Positions 16,615-22,551 of a DNA stretch of 22,551 nt are shown here, piece by piece. The stretch is from JBGPHT01 sp041484525 (lineage in GTDB: Bacteria; Acidobacteriota; Terriglobia; Bryobacterales; Bryobacteraceae): positions 1 through 22,551 of the forward strand of contig JBGPHT010000125.1 in NCBI GenBank assembly GCA_041484525.1, read 5' to 3'. The notes under the pieces are model-generated. The model was not told the origin of the DNA. It was given only the letters and a program-made list of their open reading frames with translations, and did no database searches. The number at the start of each line of letters is the position of its first letter. Within the stretch, counting starts at the first letter, position 1. The translations under genes were made by a program, and so were the position numbers.

Positions 16615-17502
16615 CTACGACTCACCGACGATCGCGCCGTAGATTCGGTCCAGATCCTCAGCCGAGTAATAGTCGATCTCGATGCGGCCCTTCTGATTAG
16701 CCTTTTCAACGATCCGCACCTTGGTACCGAGGGCCCGCTCCATTTCCTGTATGGCCGCCTTGACGTTGGGATCAAGCGCCACTTCATCTACGTGTTTGGC
16801 CTCGCGGCCTTCCGTCATTTTTTGGGTGACGCGCTCGATTTGCCGGACCGACCACCCCTGTGAGACGGCTTTCTCGGCGACTTCGCGCTGCAGATCCGCC
16901 GACGGCAGCGACAGCAGGCATCGCGCGTGGCCCGCGGAAAGGCGCCTTTCGGCGACGAGTTGCTGCAGGTCCACGGGCAGTTGCAGGAGACGAACGAAAT
17001 TGACGATGGTGGTGCGGTCTTTGCCGGTTCGGCGGGCGATCTGTTCGTTGTTCAGCCCCAACTCGGTCATCATCCGGGAGAAGGCGACAGCAGTCTCGAT
17101 GGGATTCAGATCCTCGCGCTGGATGTTCTCGATGAGCGTGATTTCGAGCAGGCGATCGTCCGGGATTTCCTGAATGACGACGGGGACCGATTCGAGTCCA
17201 GCCAACTTGGCCGCGCGCCATCGCCGCTCCCCCGCCACCAATTGGTAGCGGTCGCCAGACTTCCGCACCACCAGGGGTTGGATGATGCCGTTCGAACGGA
17301 TGGATTGCGCCAGTTCCGCCAGCCGTTCGCTCTGGAATACCCGGCGCGGCTGGAGTGGGTTGGCGTCGATGGCATCAACGGGTACGGATTGCGTGGTATC
17401 TTCGCGCGCGGCGGCGACCGGCATCGTCGACGGCGGCCGGGTCGGGAGCAACGCTCCGAGACCTTTACCGAGTGCCCTGCGCGAGTTGTCGGGTTTGTTC
17501 AT
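16615..17502 (-). CDS. parB: ParB/Spo0J chromosome-partitioning protein
   Basis: The 295-residue ParB begins with the typical ALGKGLGALLP motif. It has the N-terminal CTPase domain with GERRWRAA (91-98) and ENIQREDLNPIE (125-136), and a helix-turn-helix region (about 146-190: LGLNNEQIARRTGKDRTTIVNFVRLL). The C-terminal dimerisation domain is LGTKVRIVEKANQKGRIEIDYYS (258-280). It loads on parS as a CTP-dependent sliding clamp and works with ParA to segregate origins. Two parS sites are present at 18333-18375. The only usable start is the ATG at 17502, which gives a 38-bp overlap with the parA end, so translation is likely coupled. Confidence 0.96.
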   Translation of the reverse strand: MNKPDNSRRALGKGLGALLPTRPPSTMPVAAAREDTTQSVPVDAIDANPLQPRRVFQSERLAELAQSIRSNGIIQPLVVRKSGDRYQLVAGERRWRAAKLAGLESVPVVIQEIPDDRLLEITLIENIQREDLNPIETAVAFSRMMTELGLNNEQIARRTGKDRTTIVNFVRLLQLPVDLQQLVAERRLSAGHARCLLSLPSADLQREVAEKAVSQGWSVRQIERVTQKMTEGREAKHVDEVALDPNVKAAIQEMERALGTKVRIVEKANQKGRIEIDYYSAEDLDRIYGAIVGES

Positions 17503-18256
17503 GTGCCAGAATCTCTTTTGCGAGTTTGATATAGCTTTCGGCGCCCCGGGATCGGGGGTCGTAGACGAGGATTGGCTTGCCGAAACTGGGGGCTTCGGCT
17601 AAGCGGACACTGCGGGGAATGACCGTTTCGAAGACCTTCTCGCCGAAGAACTCCTTCAGATCGTTGGCTACTTGGCGTGTGAGGTTGGTTCGGTCGTCGT
17701 ACATGGTGAGCAGGATGCCTTCGACCTCGATGGGGTGGTTAAAGGAATCGCGAATTCGGTCGATAGTATCCATTAGACCGGAGATGCCTTCGAGGGCGAA
17801 GAACTCGCATTGTATAGGAACCAGGACCGAGTTGGCGGCGATCATCGCGTTTAGGGTAAGGAGATCGAGGGCAGGTGGGCAATCAATAAGAATGAATTGG
17901 TAGTCGTCACGGATTTCGGCGATGCACTCCCGAAGGCGGGATTCCCGGTTTGGGATCTCGACTAATTCCAAGTTGGCACCAACGAGGTTCTTGTCGGCCG
18001 AAATGAGGTCGAGGCCTTCGACTTCGGTATGGACGATGGCTTCCTTGGAGGAGATGCCGGCCAGTAGTACATGGTAGAGGCTGGGGCGATCAGTTTCCTT
18101 GGATATGCCAAGGCCCGTCGTGGCATTGCCTTGAGGGTCGGAATCGATCAGCAGGACCCTTAAGTCATTAGCTGCCAACGAGGCAGCCAAGTTTATGGCG
18201 GTGGTCGTCTTCCCGACGCCACCTTTTTGGTTGGCAATAGCAAAAACTCTGCTCAA
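17465..18256 (-). CDS. parA: ParA/Soj chromosome-partitioning ATPase
   Basis: The 263-residue ParA has the deviant Walker A KGGVGKTT (11-18), switch LLIDSDPQGNAT (D38, D40) and Walker B FILIDCPPALDLLTLNA. It lacks an N-terminal DNA-binding extension, so it is the short chromosomal (Soj-like) type. It forms an ATP-dependent gradient on the nucleoid that moves ParB-parS complexes. The start is a TTG at 18256. An in-frame TAG upstream rules out a longer form, and the sequence begins exactly at the family N-terminus (SRVFAIANQKGG). No Shine-Dalgarno is visible; TAGTAT lies 6 bases before the TTG, which hints at a leaderless transcript. Confidence 0.96.
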   Translation of the reverse strand: MSRVFAIANQKGGVGKTTTAINLAASLAANDLRVLLIDSDPQGNATTGLGISKETDRPSLYHVLLAGISSKEAIVHTEVEGLDLISADKNLVGANLELVEIPNRESRLRECIAEIRDDYQFILIDCPPALDLLTLNAMIAANSVLVPIQCEFFALEGISGLMDTIDRIRDSFNHPIEVEGILLTMYDDRTNLTRQVANDLKEFFGEKVFETVIPRSVRLAEAPSFGKPILVYDPRSRGAESYIKLAKEILAHEQTRQLAQGTR

Positions 18257-18282
18257 GCGGCCATACTAACACGCATGTTGTA

Positions 18283-18295
18283 TTGCGTCACGCAA
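18283..18295. promoter_or_regulatory. Palindrome upstream of parA, possible operator
   Basis: TTGCGT and ACGCAA form perfect 6-base arms around a single C, 27 bases upstream of the parA TTG. Its position would suit a repressor or other dimeric regulator of parAB. No known consensus was matched. Confidence 0.35.
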
Positions 18296-18332
18296 ACTGT
18301 GTCGGGTCATCGGGGCTGCCTCACATCCAAGT

Positions 18333-18348
18333 CGTTTCACGTGAAACA
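18333..18348. promoter_or_regulatory. parS: parS site 1
   Basis: CGTTTCACGTGAAACA matches the 16-bp parS consensus TGTTTCACGTGAAACA at 15 of 16 positions, and the 14-bp core is a perfect palindrome. It lies in the 147-bp gap between rsmG and parA, where ParB would nucleate. Confidence 0.95.
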
Positions 18349-18359
18349 CTCGCCTGAAA

Positions 18360-18375
18360 AGTTTCACGTGAAACA
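18360..18375. promoter_or_regulatory. parS: parS site 2
   Basis: AGTTTCACGTGAAACA matches the parS consensus at 15 of 16 positions, with a perfect 14-bp palindromic core. Its centre is 27 bp from that of site 1, so two ParB dimers could load side by side. Confidence 0.95.
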
Positions 18376-18403
18376 TCGGTCGCGAATACCATGCCAATCC
18401 TAA

Positions 18404-18979
18404 CTATCCCTTGCCAATCCTCAGAAAGCGCTGACCTCCCCACGGAAGTGGTATCGCCTCCCGCCATTGAAAGCCTAGATTGACCGGCGGCCCTTCTACC
18501 CCAGTCAATAGATCGGCATTAAGCCCAAGTTTCTTTAGGACCTTCGTCAAATCCTCATAGCTGACAGCTCGGGAAATGGCGTGATCGAAACGCGCCTGAA
18601 CTTCCTCTGCTCGCTTGGCTATCACCTTTATGTTGCTGTAACGACGGGCACTCTCGCTAAGAAATACAGCCTTGCGCTGGTGCGATTCGACCAGCGTCAC
18701 TTCGCAGTCTGGCCGAAGGATCGCCACGGGAAAACCGGGGAAGCCAGGACCGGAGCCCAAGTCAACGATCCGCAGTGGACCCGCCGGGAGGTGCGCTCCC
18801 AGAAAAAGGGACTCACAATAGTGCCGCTCGACAGCTTCATCCAGGCCGACGATCGTCGTGAGATTGAGCTTCGCGTTCCAGCGCAGCAGCAGGTGGTAGT
18901 GAGACTCAAGAGCACTTACTTGGCACTCGGACAATTCCACGATGCCGGCCAACTTCCGCCGCAGCACTTCAGCAAACAC
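18404..18979 (-). CDS. rsmG: 16S rRNA (guanine527-N7)-methyltransferase RsmG
   Basis: The enzyme methylates G527 of 16S rRNA using S-adenosylmethionine. The SAM-binding loop is VDLGSGPGFPGFPVA (72-86), followed by LVESHQRKAVFL (97-108). The N-terminal helical part WNAKLNLTTI (34-43) is a typical RsmG landmark. At 191 residues it is slightly short; the C-terminal stretch (after SRAVSYEDL) is diverged and ends IPLPWGGQRFLRIGKG. The GTG at 18979 overlaps the mnmG stop by 11 bp, so it is coupled to mnmG. A second GTG at residue 5 is a possible start. parS lies just downstream. Confidence 0.93.
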   Translation of the reverse strand: MFAEVLRRKLAGIVELSECQVSALESHYHLLLRWNAKLNLTTIVGLDEAVERHYCESLFLGAHLPAGPLRIVDLGSGPGFPGFPVAILRPDCEVTLVESHQRKAVFLSESARRYSNIKVIAKRAEEVQARFDHAISRAVSYEDLTKVLKKLGLNADLLTGVEGPPVNLGFQWREAIPLPWGGQRFLRIGKG

Positions 18980-20771
18980 GATTCAGGCTCAGGTAAACGT
19001 CCAGAATCGCGATGGCCGCAGGCGTTACACCCGGAATGCGGGCCGCTTGTCCGAGAGTGCCCGGTCGAACGCGCTCGAGCTTGTCCCGAACCTCCCGCGA
19101 CAGCCCGGGAATGACGAAGCCAAATTCGGGAGGAATGGGGCGGCGCTCGGAGCCCTTCATCCGCTCCATTTGCCGTTCCTGCTGCCCGATGTAGCCGCTG
19201 TACTTGATCTCGGTCTCGACGGTTGTCAACAGGCCATATACCGGCTCTTCGCCCAAGACTTCCGTAACCCAGCTTGCGATCTCCGTGATGCGAGCCTCGG
19301 GGCGCTTCAGCCACTGGCCGTAACGATGTTGCTCGAGGGCCCGGCGCAGCCGCTCTTTCTGTTCCTGCTTACGGCTGAAAATCCTCCATCGCTCGTCGGT
19401 CACGAGCCCCGCCCGGCGACCCATCGGTGTCAGACGCTCGTCGGCGTTATCGATTCGCAGGTGCAGCCGAAATTCCGCACGCGAGGTGAACATGCGGTAC
19501 GGCTCGTCAGCACCCTTCGTAATCAGGTCGTCGATCAGGATTCCCGTGTAGCCCTCGGTGCGCGCGACGATCGTCGGCTCCCGGCCGAGCCATCGGCACG
19601 CCGCGTTCATGCCCGCGACCAGGCCCTGACAACCAGCCTCTTCGTAACCCGAGGTGCCATTGATCTGGCCCGCCAGATATAGCCCGCCGATCGACTTAAC
19701 TTCGAGCGTGTGCGCCAACTCCCGCGGGTCGATCGCATCGTACTCGATGGCGTAACCGGGGCGGATCATCTCAGCCTGTTCAAGGCCGGGAATCGACGCC
19801 ACCATCGCCGTCTGCACATCGGTTGGCATGCTGGTAGACATGCCGTTCAGGTAAACCTCGTTGGTATCGAGTCCCTCCGGTTCGAGAAAAATCTGGTGAC
19901 GCAGCTTGTCGGGAAACTTGACGATCTTGTCTTCGATGGATGGGCAGTACCGCGGGCCAACCCCTTCGATCTGTCCACTATAAAGCGGCGAGCGCGGGAT
20001 CGCCTCCTGGAGAATCTTGCGCGTCTCCTCCGTGGTATAGCCGATATGGCATTGGATCTGGGAGCGGTCGATCCGGCCCGTCATGAACGAAAACGGCGTG
20101 GGCTCAGCATCGCCAGGCTGCGGCTCGAACTTCGACCAGTCGATCGTGCGGCCGTCAAGACGGGGCGGCGTTCCTGTTTTCAAGCGGGTCCAACCGAGGC
20201 CCAAGGTACGGAGTTGATCGCCCAACAACTGGGAGGGCGCCTCCCCGTTCCGGCCGCAGCTATAACGCATTTCGCCGACATGGGCCAAACCATTCAGGAA
20301 CGTTCCCGTAGTGACGATCACGGCGCCGGTATCGATGGTTCGGCCGTCGCGCAACAGGACGCCGGTGACACGGCGCGGGCCTTCCTCGATACGCAGCGAT
20401 GCCACCTCGGCCTGCTTGATGCGTAGGTTCGGTTCCTTCTCCAACACCTCGCGCATGCGGACGCGGTACATCCTTTTATCCATCTGGGCGCGCGGCGACC
20501 AGACGGCGGGTCCGCGGCTGGTGTTGAGCAGCCGGAACTGAATTCCCACGGCGTCCGCCACCTCACCCATCACACCGCCCAGCGCGTCGATCTCGCGCAC
20601 CAGGTGACCCTTGGCGATGCCGCCGATCGCCGGGTTGCACGACATCTGCGCGATGAGGTCGAGGTTCATCGTGACCATGGCGGTCTTCAGGCCCATGCGG
20701 CCGCAGGCGCGGGCGGCTTCGCATCCGGCATGACCGGCCCCGATGACGACAACATCGTACTTCTCGTGCAT
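18969..20771 (-). CDS. mnmG: tRNA uridine-5-carboxymethylaminomethyl synthesis enzyme MnmG (GidA)
   Basis: MnmG works with MnmE to install the cmnm5 modification at wobble U34 of several tRNAs, using FAD and tetrahydrofolate. The 600-residue protein begins MHEKYDVVVIGAGHAGCEAA, the FAD dinucleotide-binding fold (GAGHAG at 11-16). It contains SCNPAIGGIAKGHLVREIDALGG, the family signature, and a conserved Cys in GVGPRYCPSIEDKIVKF. NGTSGYEEAGCQGLVAGMNAA and the C-terminal helical MnmE/tRNA-contact region are also present. The ATG at 20771 is chosen because it opens exactly at the FAD fold; a longer open frame to 21086 lies over purD and is not family-like. The gene heads the mnmG-rsmG-parA-parB set. 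No Shine-Dalgarno is visible. Confidence 0.96.
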   Translation of the reverse strand: MHEKYDVVVIGAGHAGCEAARACGRMGLKTAMVTMNLDLIAQMSCNPAIGGIAKGHLVREIDALGGVMGEVADAVGIQFRLLNTSRGPAVWSPRAQMDKRMYRVRMREVLEKEPNLRIKQAEVASLRIEEGPRRVTGVLLRDGRTIDTGAVIVTTGTFLNGLAHVGEMRYSCGRNGEAPSQLLGDQLRTLGLGWTRLKTGTPPRLDGRTIDWSKFEPQPGDAEPTPFSFMTGRIDRSQIQCHIGYTTEETRKILQEAIPRSPLYSGQIEGVGPRYCPSIEDKIVKFPDKLRHQIFLEPEGLDTNEVYLNGMSTSMPTDVQTAMVASIPGLEQAEMIRPGYAIEYDAIDPRELAHTLEVKSIGGLYLAGQINGTSGYEEAGCQGLVAGMNAACRWLGREPTIVARTEGYTGILIDDLITKGADEPYRMFTSRAEFRLHLRIDNADERLTPMGRRAGLVTDERWRIFSRKQEQKERLRRALEQHRYGQWLKRPEARITEIASWVTEVLGEEPVYGLLTTVETEIKYSGYIGQQERQMERMKGSERRPIPPEFGFVIPGLSREVRDKLERVRPGTLGQAARIPGVTPAAIAILDVYLSLNRVC

Positions 20772-20788
20772 TGATATGATTGTAGCGG
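20772..20788. promoter_or_regulatory. Divergent mnmG/purD start region with two -10-like hexamers
   Basis: Only 17 bp separate the two start codons. TATGAT (20775-20780, plus) ends 8 bases before the purD ATG. TACAAT (20784-20779, minus) ends 7 bases before the mnmG ATG. Each matches the -10 consensus at 5 of 6 positions, and neither gene has a Shine-Dalgarno, so both mRNAs may be leaderless or nearly so. No good -35 hexamer was found for either. Confidence 0.45.
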
Positions 20789-22009
20789 ATGAAGATCCTG
20801 GTCCTAGGAAGTGGAGGGCGTGAGCACGCCCTCGCGTGGAAGCTGGCGCAGTCGCCCGGCGTCGAGGTGTTTGCAACGCCCGGCAATCCGGGGATGGCGC
20901 GCGTCGGTACCTGTCTGCCGGGGGATCCGCTTGAGGTCGCTGAATCGATCGGCGCGGACCTGACGGTGGTTGGCCCGGAAGTTCCATTGGTCGCGGGGGT
21001 GGTGGACGTATTCCGCGCCAAGGGGAGAAGGATCGTCGGGCCGGACCGGGCGGCAGCGCAGCTCGAAGGCAGCAAGATTTTTGCAAAGAACTTTTTCATC
21101 CAAAGGCAGATCCCCACGGCTGAATTCGTGACAGCGGATGGACCCGAGCAGGCGCGCGCCGTCCTCGGCACATTCGGATTTCCAGTGGTGCTGAAAGCCG
21201 ACGGACTCGCCGCCGGGAAGGGCGTCGTGATCGCGCAGGATCGCTCGCAGGCACAGGCGGCGCTGGCCACGCTCGAGGGCCGCGTGTTGGTGGAAGAGTT
21301 CCTCACCGGCCGCGAAGTGAGCTTCATCGCACTCTGCGACGGGCGCGACGTGCTGCCGCTGGCCGCCACGCAGGACCACAAGGCGGCGTTCGACGGCGAC
21401 ATCGGACCGAACACCGGCGGCATGGGCGCGTATTGCGATTCCACGATTCTGGATGAACGCGAGACGCAGGCCATTCTCGATCTCGTCATCTATCCCACGG
21501 TGAAGGCCACCAAATTCACTGGCTTCCTGTACGCCGGTCTCATGATGACGGCCGATGGGCCCAAGGTGCTGGAGTTTAATGTCCGGCTGGGCGATCCGGA
21601 AACGCAGCCGCTGATGCACCGCATGGCCTCCGATTTCGTGCCGGCGCTGATGGCAGCGGCGGAGGGCCGTCTGGGATCGACCAAGCTCGAATGGCGCACC
21701 AGTCCCAGCGTTTGTGTAGTGATGGCTTCAGGCGGATACCCGGGAAGCTACGCTGCGGGGAAGCCGATCCGCGGAATGGAAGATGCCGAGACTACGGGCG
21801 CGACCATCTTCCACGCCGGGACGCGCAAGGGGCCGCGCGGAATCGAGACGGCGGGAGGCAGGGTGCTCGGCGTAACGGCCAGGGGTCACGATCTGCGCAC
21901 CGCGATCGAGCAGGCGTACCAGGCAGTAAGCCGCATCCACTTCGACGGCATGCACTACCGGCGCGACATTGGACGCAAGGGGCTCGAACGGTACAATGGA
22001 GCGAGATAG
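20789..22009 (+). CDS. purD: Phosphoribosylamine-glycine ligase (GAR synthetase)
   Basis: PurD is an ATP-grasp enzyme that joins phosphoribosylamine and glycine in the second step of purine synthesis. Signatures are KILVLGSGGREHALAWKL at the N-terminus, VLKADGLAAGKGVVIA (ATP-grasp), VSFIALCDG, TQDHKAAFDGDIGPNTGGMGAY and LEFNVRLGDPETQPLM (metal/ATP ligands). The 406-residue length is slightly below the usual 420-430, and the C-terminal hinge domain is complete. The ATG at 20789 opens precisely at the family N-terminus. No Shine-Dalgarno is seen. Its 3' end contains the promoter of the tRNA that follows one base later. No other purine genes are nearby. Confidence 0.96.
   Translation: MKILVLGSGGREHALAWKLAQSPGVEVFATPGNPGMARVGTCLPGDPLEVAESIGADLTVVGPEVPLVAGVVDVFRAKGRRIVGPDRAAAQLEGSKIFAKNFFIQRQIPTAEFVTADGPEQARAVLGTFGFPVVLKADGLAAGKGVVIAQDRSQAQAALATLEGRVLVEEFLTGREVSFIALCDGRDVLPLAATQDHKAAFDGDIGPNTGGMGAYCDSTILDERETQAILDLVIYPTVKATKFTGFLYAGLMMTADGPKVLEFNVRLGDPETQPLMHRMASDFVPALMAAAEGRLGSTKLEWRTSPSVCVVMASGGYPGSYAAGKPIRGMEDAETTGATIFHAGTRKGPRGIETAGGRVLGVTARGHDLRTAIEQAYQAVSRIHFDGMHYRRDIGRKGLERYNGAR
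21969..21997 (+). promoter_or_regulatory. Sigma70-type promoter for the downstream tRNA
   Basis: TTGGAC (21969-21974) and TACAAT (21992-21997) are separated by exactly 17 bp. This is the best -35/-10 pair seen in the window. Transcription would begin near 22004, inside the purD 3' end and about 7 bases before the tRNA. Confidence 0.7.
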
Positions 22010-22010
22010 C

Positions 22011-22051
22011 GGGGACGTAGCTCAGATGGATAGAGCGGTCGCCTCCTAAGC
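22011..22051 (+). pseudogene. tRNA-Arg(CCU), 5' portion only
   Basis: GGGGACG (acceptor), TA, then a D arm (GCTC at 22020-22023 and GAGC at 22033-22036 around AGATGGATA) are followed by a GTCGC anticodon stem and the loop CTCCTAA, which reads anticodon CCU. Two stem bases (GC) follow, then the sequence departs: the 3' anticodon stem, a GTTCGA-type T loop and the 3' acceptor strand CGTCCCC are not found in the remaining 500 bp. ACC just after the break could pair with GGT with a bulge, so a one-base deletion plus heavier 3' decay is an alternative to a junction. I saw no group I intron core motif in the part available. Confidence 0.75.
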
Positions 22052-22262
22052 ACCTTCCGCAGTTCCAACAGGTACATTCCTTCGTTCCGATTCTGAGTCC
22101 TTCCAACAACTTGGGGAATCTGCTTGTCGCTCACCAAGTATCCCCAGTCACTGGAACAGATGGGGTTTTGATACGGTTCTGATGCACCATGAGGGATGAC
22201 ATCCGGATGACTGACTTCTTCGAGAGGTCTTCCTCCCCGCAGCCAGAGAAAATCTAGTGCCT
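22052..22262 (-). pseudogene. Unrecognised open frame abutting the tRNA, probable coding remnant
   Basis: A minus-strand frame is open from just after a TAG at 22263-22261 and reads protein-like sequence, for example LDFLWLRGGRPLEEVSHPDV and WGYLVSDKQIPQVVGRTQNR, ending in GMYLLELRKVL. It then runs antisense through the tRNA (RRRPLYPSELRP, a common antisense-tRNA artefact). No ATG or GTG lies near its upstream end; a TTG at 22137 is the only early start. Codon third positions are much less GC-rich than in the neighbouring genes. I do not recognise the family. Confidence 0.3.
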
Positions 22263-22267
22263 ACGAA

Positions 22268-22551
22268 TCAACTCGGCATGCAGGCTAGCACCTCATCGAC
22301 ATCGATAATTTCAGAGATTAGGAGCGTAACTCCCGGATGGTAGTGAAAAATGCAGGGGTAAGGCGTGTCCAAGGTCTTATGATCGGGAGCGTGGAGAATC
22401 ACAGGCTTCCCTAGTACTACTGTGTTAGAAACGGCGCGCGCAGCAAAAGGGGCAGCAGGGGAGATGTTGCAGCAGGGCTCTGGCAATCCTGATACGGATA
22501 GTGGCGATGGACTGTGGGTTATGCCGTTCGGCGCGCGTCCGGCGAGCCGCG
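22268..22551 (-). CDS. Partial unrecognised open frame running off the right edge
   Basis: A minus-strand frame is open from the window edge to a TGA at 22270-22268 (about 94 residues seen). It contains SNTVVLGKPVILHAPDHKTL and FHYHPGVTLLISEIIDVDEV, which look protein-like, but no family was recognised. Base composition is lower in GC than in the core genes. The next open frame downstream is in a different frame, so the two may be pieces of one decayed gene. It may equally be chance. Confidence 0.3.
   Translation of the reverse strand, partial: RLAGRAPNGITHSPSPLSVSGLPEPCCNISPAAPFAARAVSNTVVLGKPVILHAPDHKTLDTPYPCIFHYHPGVTLLISEIIDVDEVLACMPS

Noticed and set aside
18257..18403. Replication origin between rsmG and parA
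   Set aside because: I saw no cluster of DnaA boxes (TTATCCACA-like) here or elsewhere in the window; only parS sites are present.
18392..18421. 10-bp direct repeat TGCCAATCCT, two copies 20 bp apart at the rsmG end
   Set aside because: It is short and partly within the rsmG final codons; no role can be supported.
22043..22551. Group I intron in tRNA-Arg(CCU)
   Set aside because: The insertion place is suggestive, but no P7/P3-like core motif and no tRNA 3' exon were found in the available 500 bp; it is kept only as an alternative in the tRNA finding.

Overview
The window looks like a chromosomal segment from a high-GC bacterium, most likely an acidobacterium of the Solibacter/Bryobacter type. 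This is inferred from three things: a secreted pro-kumamolisin protease with BACON repeats, the style of the RsmG C-terminus, and the order mnmG-rsmG-parA-parB next to a short MerR regulator. The taxonomic call rests on recall of gene families and not on a search.

Layout. Positions 1-2754 (minus) hold a 3'-truncated secreted S53 peptidase with an Ig-like domain and tandem BACON domains. A 210-bp spacer (2755-2964) carries a terminator-like hairpin and a striking 119-bp near-perfect inverted repeat. An HdeD-family membrane protein follows (2965-3540, minus). Diverging from it, 3647-9981 (plus) is an addB-addA pair with a 4-bp overlap, coding for a dual-nuclease recombination helicase. Converging on addA is a minus-strand toxin-antitoxin locus (9984-10656): the antitoxin is intact, but the PIN toxin has a nonsense codon and a frameshift at an expanded TAGT tetranucleotide repeat. 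Next come malQ (10730-12214, minus) and, divergently, a two-gene envelope operon (12268-16213). The operon has a TPR plus predicted outer-membrane-barrel protein whose 3' end overlaps a secreted TIM-barrel hydrolase-like gene by 17 bp. Its architecture resembles polysaccharide exporter/hydrolase pairs such as PgaA/PgaB or PelB/PelA.

Positions 16234-20771 form a chromosome-maintenance block. A MerR-type regulator converges with zero spacing on parB, and the minus strand then reads mnmG, rsmG, two parS palindromes, parA, parB. The rsmG and parB starts overlap the ends of mnmG and parA, which suggests one transcript or coupled translation. purD (20789-22009) diverges from mnmG across only 17 bp, with an AT-rich -10-like hexamer for each direction.

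Directly after purD lies a tRNA-Arg(CCU) gene with a well-matched promoter inside the purD 3' end. The tRNA is recognisable only through its anticodon loop (22011-22051). From there to the window end the sequence is visibly less GC-rich and holds only decayed or partial open frames, as if foreign DNA had been joined in the middle of the tRNA. No rRNA, CRISPR array, transposase or replication origin was recognised.
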